In this document: in pieces, positions 8,454-14,600 of the stretch
How the letters are laid out: every line of letters begins with the position of its first letter
How positions within the stretch are numbered: position 1 is the first letter of the stretch
Source of the DNA: JAGOUU01 sp964609155
GTDB taxonomy: Bacteria; Pseudomonadota; Gammaproteobacteria; JAGOUU01
Direction: 5' to 3'
Length of the DNA: 14,635 bases
NCBI GenBank assembly: GCA_964609155.1
Contig: CAZSRF010000044.1
Coordinates: 1 to 14,635, forward strand
Made by a program: the position numbers and the translations under genes
The notes under the pieces: generated by a model
Databases searched by the model: none
The model's input: the letters and a program-made list of their open reading frames with translations, nothing else
What the model was told of the DNA's origin: nothing

Positions 8454-8668
8454 GGCCTTCCTGGTCCTGATGTCTTTATCTTTCATCTCATTAACAACCA
8501 AATTACTATCCAGTTAGATTACTTCTTATTAAGCCTATCATTCTTAAATATAAGAATCAGATTGCAGTTTTTTTTAGATTAGCTAGAATTAGGAAACAAT
8601 ATGTAATTGCACGCTCATAGCGTTGCAAATAACTAAAAATTACTAACCCATTAATAGCTAGAAATAAT
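8454..8668 (+). other. miaB-ybeY gap where ybeZ is expected
   Basis: These 215 bp hold no ORF that I can recognise and no visible remnant of a PhoH-like ATPase. A perfect 7-bp stem with a 4-base loop (ATTCTTA AATA TAAGAAT) lies at 8540-8557, and a run of eight T lies at 8568-8575. The 10-base separation makes it a poor intrinsic terminator. Near the start, CTTTCATCTCATT (8480-8492) is shared with the region after pyrB. A possible promoter within the gap is listed separately. Confidence 0.6.
8562..8589 (+). promoter_or_regulatory. possible promoter for ybeY-corC-lnt
   Basis: TTGCAG at 8562-8567 and TAGAAT at 8584-8589 are spaced by 16 bases. The -10 box matches five of six consensus positions, the -35 only three. 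It lies 80 bases before ybeY, downstream of the small hairpin, so it could restart transcription after miaB. In AT-rich DNA such matches are frequent. Confidence 0.3.
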
Positions 8669-9166
8669 TTGAGTTTTATAATAGATATACAACGAGCGTT
8701 TTCAGATCCAACTATAACGCTCCCTACTGATAAGTTTATTCAACAGGTCTTAACTTTAGTCCTAAAAAAGTTTCGCAATAATGCCGAAGTATCAGTAAGA
8801 ATTGTGGATGATAATGAAATAACTGCTTTAAATAGCCGGTATAGGCATAAAAATTACCCTACTAACGTCTTATCTTTCCCTATTGAACTGCCTACTGGCA
8901 TTAAACTTGAGCATGAGCTTTTAGGAGACATAGTAATTGCTAGCTCAGTGGTTAGTCAAGAAGCTGTTGAACAAAGTAAATCCTTTCTTGCACATTTTAC
9001 GCATATGCTTATCCATGGCACGCTGCATTTATTAGGCTTTGATCACCAAAATAACAATGAGGCTGAAATCATGGAACACCATGAGATTGCCTTGATGCAA
9101 GAATTGAATTTTGATAACCCGTTTCTATCTGATCATTCCGCATTACCATCAAAAAAGGAGACTTGA
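8669..9166 (+). CDS. ybeY: endoribonuclease / rRNA maturation factor YbeY
   Basis: YbeY is a zinc-dependent single-strand endoribonuclease family member needed for 16S rRNA 3'-end maturation and ribosome quality control. The protein has 165 residues (E. coli: 155). The zinc-binding signature HGTLHLLGFDH is intact at 116-126, with ligands H116, H120 and H126, and the conserved LNxxYR segment is at 54-59. The frame opens after a stop at 8630-8632 and contains no ATG before the family core, so TTG at 8669 is the only standard start that gives a full N-terminus. It lacks a Shine-Dalgarno. The stop lies 7 bp before corC. The odd start may reflect loss of DNA upstream, where ybeZ should be. Confidence 0.93.
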   Translation: MSFIIDIQRAFSDPTITLPTDKFIQQVLTLVLKKFRNNAEVSVRIVDDNEITALNSRYRHKNYPTNVLSFPIELPTGIKLEHELLGDIVIASSVVSQEAVEQSKSFLAHFTHMLIHGTLHLLGFDHQNNNEAEIMEHHEIALMQELNFDNPFLSDHSALPSKKET

Positions 9167-9173
9167 GAATTTT

Positions 9174-10049
9174 ATGGCCGAGCCTGATAGTAAAATAAGT
9201 AAATTTCATCATTGGTGTAACATACTGATAACTAAAATTCTTAGGTACTTCTTTAGCAAAAAAATTAAAAATCATAAACAGATGTTATCTATTCTTGAAG
9301 AAGCTAAATTTAATGAAATTATCACTCAAGAAGCTTTAGATATGATTGAAGGTGTTATGCAGGTTTCAGACATGCAAGCACGAGATATAATGGTACCAAG
9401 ATCGCAAATGGTGGTACTTGATTTAGAATCAGAAATAGAAGAATTCTTACCACAAATGATAGAATCTGGGCATTCACGCTTTCCTGTCATGGGCGAAAAT
9501 CGCGACGAAATATTAGGTATTATTATGGCAAAAGATTTACTACCTTTTATTTTGCAAAAAGATAAAAAAATCAATGTAAAAGAATTATTGCGTCCAACAA
9601 TGATTATCCCTGAAAGTAAAAGATTAAATATGTTACTAAAAGAGTTCCGCATGAACCGACACCATATGGCTATTATAGCCGACGAGTACGGTGGTATCTC
9701 AGGACTAGTGACTATTGAAGATATTTTAGAGCAAATTGTTGGTGATATTGAAGACGAATTTGATCCAAAAGAAGATAACAATATAATAAAATTAAACGAT
9801 AATGTTTATCATGTACAAGCTTTAACGCCTATTATAGAATTCAACGAATATTTTAATGCTGATTTAAGTGAAGAAGAATTTGATACGATAGGTGGCTTGG
9901 TTCTCAATAATTTTGGGCATTTCCCAGGGAAAAATGAATCTGTCATTATTGATCAATTTAAATTAAAAATATTAAATGCTGATAAACGCCGTATACGGTT
10001 ACTAAAAGTTAGCAGATTAAAAAATCACTTAGCTTCTGTAGATGTTTAA
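9174..10049 (+). CDS. corC: CBS-domain protein CorC/YbeX
   Basis: This cytosolic protein belongs to the CorC/HlyC family, linked in enterobacteria to magnesium/cobalt efflux and ribosome-related phenotypes; its molecular activity is unsettled. From the ATG at 9174 it has 291 residues, matching E. coli CorC (292). An upstream in-frame ATG at 9111 lies inside ybeY and would add 21 unlike residues. The chosen start has AAGGAG at 9155-9160 (spacing a long 13 nt) plus GAG 6 nt upstream. Residues 69-190 form a CBS pair with RDIMVPRSQM (70-79), SGHSRFPVM (98-106), GIIMAKDLLPF (115-125) and HHMAIIADEYGGISGLVTIEDILE (153-176). The C-terminal CorC_HlyC domain (about 205-285) contains FDTIGGLVLNNFGHFPG. 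There is no transmembrane domain. The gene overlaps lnt by 8 bp, indicating translational coupling. Confidence 0.96.
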   Translation: MAEPDSKISKFHHWCNILITKILRYFFSKKIKNHKQMLSILEEAKFNEIITQEALDMIEGVMQVSDMQARDIMVPRSQMVVLDLESEIEEFLPQMIESGHSRFPVMGENRDEILGIIMAKDLLPFILQKDKKINVKELLRPTMIIPESKRLNMLLKEFRMNRHHMAIIADEYGGISGLVTIEDILEQIVGDIEDEFDPKEDNNIIKLNDNVYHVQALTPIIEFNEYFNADLSEEEFDTIGGLVLNNFGHFPGKNESVIIDQFKLKILNADKRRIRLLKVSRLKNHLASVDV

Positions 10050-11637
10050 AAAAATTACAAAAATAGTTAATAGATCTTCTTTATTTGATCTCATAGCTTT
10101 TTTATCAGGCTTCTTATTACCATTAAGTTTGTCTCCATTCAATTATTATCCATTGGTATTTATCAGTATATTAGGGTTACTCTATAGTATTTATGATTGT
10201 TCGAGCAAAAAAGCAGCATGGCGCGGTTATTTATATGGATTAAGTTCGTTTGGTTTTGGCGTAAGTTGGGTATACATCAGCATCCATGAGCATGGCAATG
10301 CAAGTACTTTTCTTGCATTTTGTTTGACTTTATTATTTATTGCTGTATTAGCCATTTTTCCCGCCTTAAAAATTTTAGTATTTAAGAAGCAAACTGTACA
10401 ATCAAATCTCTTAAAAAATTCTAATAATATAAACTTATTAATACTAGCTCCGTCCATCTGGGTAGTTTTTGACTGGTTGCAGGGGTGGATTTTTACAGGA
10501 TTTCCGTGGTTATACATTGGCTATAGTCAAACTAATACCACTCTTGCTGGTTATGCCCCTATAGTTAGTATATTTGGCTTAAGTTGGATAACCTTTTTTG
10601 TTTCAAGCTTGTTATTCTTGATTATTAAATATTTTTATTATTTTTTCAAAAACAACAGAGATCAAAGTGCAGCTAACTCTTTATTGACTTATATAGTTAC
10701 CATATCAATAGTTTTTATAATAGGTAATAGTTTATCGGGTATCCAATGGACGACAAAAGATGCACGGAATAAATCAAACCTAGAAAAAATAATTTTAGTA
10801 CAAGGCAATATACCGCAAGAAAATAGATGGCGTACATCAGAATTAACAGAAAATATTTATCAATATATAAAATTAACTACTCCCTACTGGCAGCATGCTA
10901 CCATTATTTGGCCAGAATCAGCAGTACCCTTACCTCTGCATAGAATAAATAACTTTCTAGAAGATTGGACTACATTAACAAAAAACAATAACAGCACCTT
11001 AATTTTTGGTGCACCTATCTTGGCTTCATATACTAAGCAACAATACTATAATGGCTTAATAGCAATTCATAATACACGGACAATGACACAGTATTATAAA
11101 AACAAACTTGTCCCCTGGGGTGAGTATGTACCTTTAGAAAGTGTCTTTCGGGGTCTTATTGCTTTCTTTGATTTACCCATGTCAAACTTTATTTCAGGTG
11201 TTAGCAACAACTTACCTTTTAATATTATTCAAAGTGAATATATTAAATGGGTGCCCTTTATTTGTTATGAGATTGCCTACCCTAAGTACGTTATTTCTCA
11301 TGCTTATTTAGGCAATGCTATTGTCACTGTAAGTAACGATGCATGGTTTGGTAATTCCATAGGACCGTGGCAGCATCTTCAATTAGCACAAATGCGCGCC
11401 CTTGAAACAGGTCGACCAGTTGTACGAGCTACTAATAATGGTATTACTGCTGTCATTGACACGCGAGGTAAAATTTTAAATCAAATACCACAATTTCAAA
11501 CAGGTGTTTTAGTTTCAGAAATCCAAGGCTACAGCGGTTCAACCCCAATTATGTCTTTAGGTGTCAATAGCATTATATTAATCTGTTTTCTAATAATTAT
11601 ACTATTTAGTTATTTTAAAAGACGCAACCATTATTAG
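10042..11637 (+). CDS. lnt: apolipoprotein N-acyltransferase (Lnt)
   Basis: Lnt is an inner-membrane enzyme that transfers an acyl chain from phospholipid to the N-terminal cysteine of apolipoproteins, completing the pathway in which LspA acts before it. Length is 531 residues (E. coli: 512). Several hydrophobic segments fill residues 14-233 and one more lies at about 506-524; between them is the nitrilase-fold catalytic domain. The Glu-Lys-Cys triad is visible as E292 (WPESAVPLP), K353 (YKNKLVPWGEYVP) and C408 (FICYEIAYP). Also conserved are SNDAWFGNSIGPWQH (431-445) and RATNNGITAVID (462-473). The ATG overlaps the end of corC (ATGTTTAA) and has no Shine-Dalgarno, so translation probably depends on ribosomes finishing corC. 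Confidence 0.97.
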   Translation: MFKKITKIVNRSSLFDLIAFLSGFLLPLSLSPFNYYPLVFISILGLLYSIYDCSSKKAAWRGYLYGLSSFGFGVSWVYISIHEHGNASTFLAFCLTLLFIAVLAIFPALKILVFKKQTVQSNLLKNSNNINLLILAPSIWVVFDWLQGWIFTGFPWLYIGYSQTNTTLAGYAPIVSIFGLSWITFFVSSLLFLIIKYFYYFFKNNRDQSAANSLLTYIVTISIVFIIGNSLSGIQWTTKDARNKSNLEKIILVQGNIPQENRWRTSELTENIYQYIKLTTPYWQHATIIWPESAVPLPLHRINNFLEDWTTLTKNNNSTLIFGAPILASYTKQQYYNGLIAIHNTRTMTQYYKNKLVPWGEYVPLESVFRGLIAFFDLPMSNFISGVSNNLPFNIIQSEYIKWVPFICYEIAYPKYVISHAYLGNAIVTVSNDAWFGNSIGPWQHLQLAQMRALETGRPVVRATNNGITAVIDTRGKILNQIPQFQTGVLVSEIQGYSGSTPIMSLGVNSIILICFLIIILFSYFKRRNHY

Positions 11638-11765
11638 GTCTGTACTACAGGCTGTTACGCAAGCCATGATGCCATCTATAGCCCCAGCAAATCCAACTCC
11701 AGGTAGTAACTTTTAATTTTTAACAAAAATTCAATAAGTTATACAATATTAAGGGTTATGTCTTA

Positions 11766-11794
11766 TTGACACCATACTCCATACAAGTTATTAT
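11766..11794 (+). promoter_or_regulatory. near-consensus sigma-70 promoter of the toxin-antitoxin pair
   Basis: A perfect TTGACA (11766-11771) is followed after exactly 17 bases by TATTAT (11789-11794), five of six matches to the -10 consensus. It is the best promoter in the window and lies 30 bp before the antitoxin ATG, with AGGAG at 11814-11818. The upstream stretch 11715-11731 forms an AT-only hairpin (7-bp stem, 3-base loop). Autoregulation by the antitoxin would be typical, but I see no clear symmetric operator. Confidence 0.75.
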
Positions 11795-11824
11795 GTAATT
11801 ATGAATAATAAATAGGAGCTGATA

Positions 11825-12046
11825 ATGAAAGTTACTATCAACATCAAAGATGAATTACATACAAAACTACGACAGTTTGTCCCATCGGGAAATATTAGTC
11901 AGTTTATATCAGATGCAATAAAGCAAAAATTAGAAAGCAAAGAGCTTGCTTTGCTAAAAGCTTATCAAGAGATGTATCAAGATACTGACAGAAACAATTT
12001 AATCAGTGACTGGGATGTGACTAATACTGACATATCGAAGGATTAG
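11825..12046 (+). CDS. MazE-type ribbon-helix-helix antitoxin
   Basis: This 73-residue protein is the likely antitoxin of a type II pair. Residues 2-36 look like a ribbon-helix-helix DNA-binding domain: a beta strand (KVTINIKDELHTKL) followed by two helices containing SGNISQFISDAIKQKL. The acidic, probably flexible tail (about 45-73, with NLISDWDVTNTDISKD) is the part that normally wraps the toxin. AGGAG lies 6 nt upstream of the ATG. The stop codon is 2 bp before the toxin ATG, the tight coupling expected in such modules. The family is inferred from fold pattern and context; the exact antitoxin subclass is not certain. Confidence 0.85.
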   Translation: MKVTINIKDELHTKLRQFVPSGNISQFISDAIKQKLESKELALLKAYQEMYQDTDRNNLISDWDVTNTDISKD

Positions 12047-12048
12047 TG

Positions 12049-12384
12049 ATGAAACAGAAAATTTTGAAAGGTGATGTATATTGGGTTAATTTGGATCCTG
12101 TTGTTGGTACAGAAACTAGAAAACGACGACCAGCAGTTATAATTTCAAACGATATTCAAAACAGTTTAGCTAATAGATTTATTGTTGCGCCTATTACCTC
12201 TAATTATACGAAAATTTATCCTTGTGAGGCTTCAGTAAGTATACAAGAAAAAAATGGGAAGGCTATGCTTGATCAAATTAGAGCAGTTGATATACAAAGA
12301 TTAGATGGATTTATATGTCGCTTATTATATAAAGAAATAATTGAAATAGATAAAGTTATTAAGTTAGTGCTCGCTTTATCATAA
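12049..12384 (+). CDS. mazF: MazF/PemK-family mRNA interferase toxin
   Basis: This is a 111-residue endoribonuclease toxin of the MazF/PemK/Kid family, which cuts mRNA at short specific sites when antitoxin is degraded. Visible motifs, numbered from the ATG at 12049, are GDVYWVNLDPVVGTE (8-22), RPAVIISND (27-35), APITS (47-51) and LDQIRAVD (74-81). R27 and T50 match conserved MazF active-site positions; R78 and D81 match the Kid R73/D75 region. A GTG at 12046 overlaps the antitoxin stop, but AAGGA at 12038-12042 is 6 nt from the ATG and only 3 from the GTG, which favours the ATG. No truncation or frameshift is seen, so the toxin appears intact. Cleavage specificity cannot be read from sequence. 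Confidence 0.93.
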   Translation: MKQKILKGDVYWVNLDPVVGTETRKRRPAVIISNDIQNSLANRFIVAPITSNYTKIYPCEASVSIQEKNGKAMLDQIRAVDIQRLDGFICRLLYKEIIEIDKVIKLVLALS

Positions 12385-12395
12385 CATACTAATTT

Positions 12396-12430
12396 AAAGT
12401 TAACTGACAATCGTCCTGTCGGATAACTTT
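12396..12430. terminator. shared hairpin between convergent genes
   Basis: Two 14-base arms, AAAGTTAACTGACA and TGTCGGATAACTTT, pair with one A-A mismatch and one T-G wobble around a 7-base loop. The hairpin begins 11 bp after the toxin stop and 25 bp after the stop of the opposing 269-aa gene, a fitting place for a bidirectional terminator. T tracts are short on both strands, so efficiency may be modest. Confidence 0.6.
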
Positions 12431-12455
12431 CACACCGAGTCGAAACTAGTACAAA

Positions 12456-13265
12456 TTACCGTGAAAACGCAGATCTTTTCTCACTTGCATCATCATAATA
12501 TTCTGTATCTAATCTACTATCTTCTTCAACATTCGGCTTAGAAGCCTTTTTTTTATCACGCTTATAAAGCTGTGTTGCTGGAGACTTAGTATGAGCGTAC
12601 TGATCTTGTAAATCATCATCATAAACCTTATAACCAGACACTCTTTTCGACCGAGTTGGTACTGAGCCCTGTATCCCTGGAACGATTTTACAATACTCAT
12701 CATAAGCATTAAGATCACCAAGTTTTAAATGATTTAAAGTATCTTTTGCAATTTTTTTAAAATCTATTTGTTGCGTTAGTTTAAACCTTTGGATGTCAGA
12801 ACAAATTAAAACTATAGATTTTTCTAAAGTAGAGAAAATCTCTTCTTGCTCTTGTTTACTCATGTGCTGGAACTTAACTAATAGTAATTCTTTATCATTA
12901 TCAGTTAATCTGTATTCCGAATTAGAATAACCATATTTCTTAGTATAAAAATACTGAAAACTTATTTTTGCTATATAAATAAATACTGAAGCAGTTAATA
13001 CCATACTACATAACACTGTTAAACTAGTTAATAATACTGGAGAAATTGCTAAACTTGAGGCTAAACCAACCAATACAGCCATGATTTCACCAATCTGAGG
13101 AAAAAGATATCCCATAATTAAACCAGCTATAAGCGCAACTATCCTAACATAACTGCTTGCTGTTTTTCGTTTTAACTTTAAATTGACAAAAGCCTTTATG
13201 GTCTTCTCAATAGGAAATCTTATAACAGCTGGGGTCAATTTTTCCAAACCGCCGGTTCCACTCAT
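12456..13265 (-). CDS. unrecognised membrane protein with charged C-terminal tail
   Basis: I do not recognise this 269-residue protein. After a basic N-terminal part (about 1-37), three hydrophobic segments are likely membrane helices, near 38-55, 58-78 and 80-101. The remaining 165 residues are soluble and charged: a helical middle (about 119-185, with KELLLVKFQHMSKQEQEEIFSTLEK-like spacing), then a Lys/Asp/Tyr-rich tail ending in SEKRSAFSR. It has no cleavable signal peptide. AAGGAG at 13271-13276, 5 nt before the ATG, makes the start secure. It converges on the toxin gene and diverges from pyrB, so it appears to be a single-gene unit. The last 25 residues are rich in Asp/Glu, which could fit a type IV secretion signal if the organism has such a system; an ordinary inner-membrane protein is just as possible. 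Confidence 0.78.
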   Translation of the reverse strand: MSGTGGLEKLTPAVIRFPIEKTIKAFVNLKLKRKTASSYVRIVALIAGLIMGYLFPQIGEIMAVLVGLASSLAISPVLLTSLTVLCSMVLTASVFIYIAKISFQYFYTKKYGYSNSEYRLTDNDKELLLVKFQHMSKQEQEEIFSTLEKSIVLICSDIQRFKLTQQIDFKKIAKDTLNHLKLGDLNAYDEYCKIVPGIQGSVPTRSKRVSGYKVYDDDLQDQYAHTKSPATQLYKRDKKKASKPNVEEDSRLDTEYYDDASEKRSAFSR

Positions 13266-13420
13266 AATGGCTCCTTCTATGACATTTGTTATAATTTAAG
13301 CTATATATTTATAATCTCTCCTATATATTAATAAATATCAATAGTTATAATCTTAATTATAAATAAAATTTTTGTGTTTTAGTGTCAAGAAAAGTTTCGC
13401 CGTCTTGCGATAAGACCGTA

Positions 13421-13450
13421 TTGCAATTTCCTTGGAATCTACAATAATAT
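13421..13450 (+). promoter_or_regulatory. possible pyrB promoter
   Basis: TTGCAA (13421-13426) and TAATAT (13445-13450) are separated by 18 bases, placing transcription start about 30 bases before the pyrB ATG. A small 5-bp hairpin (GTCTT / AAGAC, 13402-13416) lies just upstream. No leader peptide with a pyrimidine-sensitive attenuator of the E. coli pyrL type is visible, since the leader would be too short. Confidence 0.35.
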
Positions 13451-13486
13451 CTAATAGAATATTAACGACAGACTAAGATTTAACTT

Positions 13487-14416
13487 ATGCACCAACACCT
13501 AGTAAGAGTCGAAGACTTAACTCACGAAGAGATTTTAAACATCTTTAATAAAGCAGAAAGCTATCTTGTTACAGGTCCAAAAACACATAAAATTTCTTAT
13601 AAAAAATCTCAGCTTCTTCAAAATAAAACTATTTTTAATTTATTTTTTGAACCCAGTACCAGAACACGCTCTACATTTGAATTAGCAGCAAAAAATCTTT
13701 CAGCAAATGTTATTAATTTAAATCTTGATACTTCTTCTATCAAAAAAGGCGAGTCAGTCAAAGATACCATACTTACAATCAAGGCAATGCAGGCTGATTG
13801 TATTGTTTTAAGACATAAACAAAACGGCATTGCGGGTTCTGTTGCTGAGCTGTGTGGCGAAGATTTAGTACTAATTAATGCCGGTGATGGGGTGAATTCC
13901 CACCCTACTCAGGCTTTATTAGATATGTTTACGATTTATAAACATAAAAAAAACTTCACTGATATTAAAATTACGATTATTGGCGATATCTTACACTCTA
14001 GAGTTGCACGTTCACAAATTGCTGCCTTAAAAATATTGGGCTGCACTAATATTAATCTAGTTGGACCTGAAATATTGTTACCAGACAACACAGAATTTGG
14101 CAACAGTGTAAATGTATATCATGACTTAAAAGCTGGCATTAAAGACGCTGATGTAGTCTCAGTACTCAGATTACAAAAAGAGCGTATGCAGCATTCATTA
14201 CTACTTGATGATAACGACTATTTTTCTAACTATGGAATCTCTCAAGATATCTTAGCATTAGCTAAACCAAACGCCATCGTCATGCACCCTGGGCCTATCA
14301 ATAGAAATGTTGAAATTAGCTCAGAAGTTGCTGATGGCAAACAATCTGTTATATTACAGCAGGTTACGAATGGGGTTGCTATTCGTATGGCTGTTTATGA
14401 TAACTTATTAGGTTAG
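13487..14416 (+). CDS. pyrB: aspartate carbamoyltransferase catalytic subunit (PyrB)
   Basis: PyrB condenses carbamoyl phosphate with aspartate to carbamoyl aspartate, the committed step of pyrimidine synthesis, as a cytosolic trimer. Its 309 residues match E. coli PyrB (311). The carbamoyl-phosphate loop FEPSTRTRSTFE is at 54-65 (S57, T58, R59, T60), K87 lies in the KKGES loop (86-90), HPTQALLD is at 139-146, SRVARS at 171-176, and the aspartate-binding HPGPINR at 267-273. No regulatory pyrI follows in the 219 bp left, so the enzyme may be unregulated by nucleotides or use a distant or non-PyrI partner. The ATG has only a weak upstream purine stretch. It is transcribed away from the 269-aa membrane protein. 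Confidence 0.96.
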   Translation: MHQHLVRVEDLTHEEILNIFNKAESYLVTGPKTHKISYKKSQLLQNKTIFNLFFEPSTRTRSTFELAAKNLSANVINLNLDTSSIKKGESVKDTILTIKAMQADCIVLRHKQNGIAGSVAELCGEDLVLINAGDGVNSHPTQALLDMFTIYKHKKNFTDIKITIIGDILHSRVARSQIAALKILGCTNINLVGPEILLPDNTEFGNSVNVYHDLKAGIKDADVVSVLRLQKERMQHSLLLDDNDYFSNYGISQDILALAKPNAIVMHPGPINRNVEISSEVADGKQSVILQQVTNGVAIRMAVYDNLLG

Positions 14417-14421
14417 CCTAC

Positions 14422-14434
14422 CTTTCATCTCATT
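14422..14434 (+). repeat. 13-bp motif shared with the region after miaB
   Basis: CTTTCATCTCATT at 14422-14434 also occurs at 8480-8492. In both places it begins within 30 bp of the stop of a plus-strand gene, and the next 20 or so bases remain similar, mostly differing by transitions. It may be a diverged dispersed repeat or a shared 3'-untranslated element. Confidence 0.4.
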
Positions 14435-14449
14435 GATAACTGAAATATC

Positions 14450-14505
14450 AACCGACTCACTCATTGAACTTTCATATGAGACGGTTATCTAACGTTCAAC
14501 GTTAG
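14450..14505. terminator. tandem hairpins downstream of pyrB
   Basis: The first hairpin pairs AACCG-A-CTCA (14450-14459) with TGAG-A-CGGTT (14477-14486), with one A-A mismatch and a 17-base loop. The second is a perfect 17-base palindrome, CTAACGTT-C-AACGTTAG (14489-14505), three bases later. Neither has a T run, so they are not classic intrinsic terminators. They could protect the pyrB transcript end, bind a dimeric protein, or belong to the repeat that closes the contig. Confidence 0.45.
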
Positions 14506-14531
14506 TGTAAGTGGATAAGGGGGAGGTTTAG

Positions 14532-14600
14532 ATGAGTACGCTTAGCCGTGAGTTCGCGCAACTGGTTTTAACAGATGCTCATAACCTCAGTTCTGGATAA
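14532..14600 (+). CDS. 22-codon ORF with strong RBS, ending in the terminal repeat
   Basis: An ATG at 14532 is preceded by AGGGGGAGG (14518-14526), 5 nt away, the strongest Shine-Dalgarno in the window. The peptide begins MSTLSREF and ends HNLSSG, with TAA at 14598-14600 inside the 55-bp terminal repeat. It is too short for family recognition. It could be a true small peptide, the start of a gene cut off by insertion of the repeat element, or part of the repeat element itself. Confidence 0.3.
   Translation: MSTLSREFAQLVLTDAHNLSSG

Noticed and set aside
9111..9173. ATG at 9111 as the start of CorC.
   Set aside because: It lies within ybeY coding sequence without an RBS; starting at 9174 gives 291 residues, as in E. 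coli CorC, with purine-rich signals upstream.
9069..9275. Minus-strand reading frame across the ybeY-corC junction.
   Set aside because: It lies antisense to two well-supported genes, with no RBS or recognisable protein features.
11602..11712. A minus-strand open stretch of 36 codons in the lnt tail and beyond (contains GVGFAGAIDGIM).
   Set aside because: It has no start codon with an RBS, a stop directly upstream, and overlaps the lnt C-terminus; hydrophobic character alone is not enough.
11715..11731. AT-only hairpin after lnt as an intrinsic terminator.
   Set aside because: The stem contains no G-C pair in its arms, has a 3-base loop and no following T run; it would be too weak.
12509..12721. 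Minus-strand 70-codon reading frame inside the 269-aa gene.
   Set aside because: It is fully contained in the other frame of a gene with a strong RBS and shows no domain or independent start signal.
13402..13416. Small GTCTT/AAGAC hairpin upstream of pyrB as an attenuator.
   Set aside because: The stem is only 5 bp, it lies upstream of the likely promoter, and there is no leader peptide or T tract.
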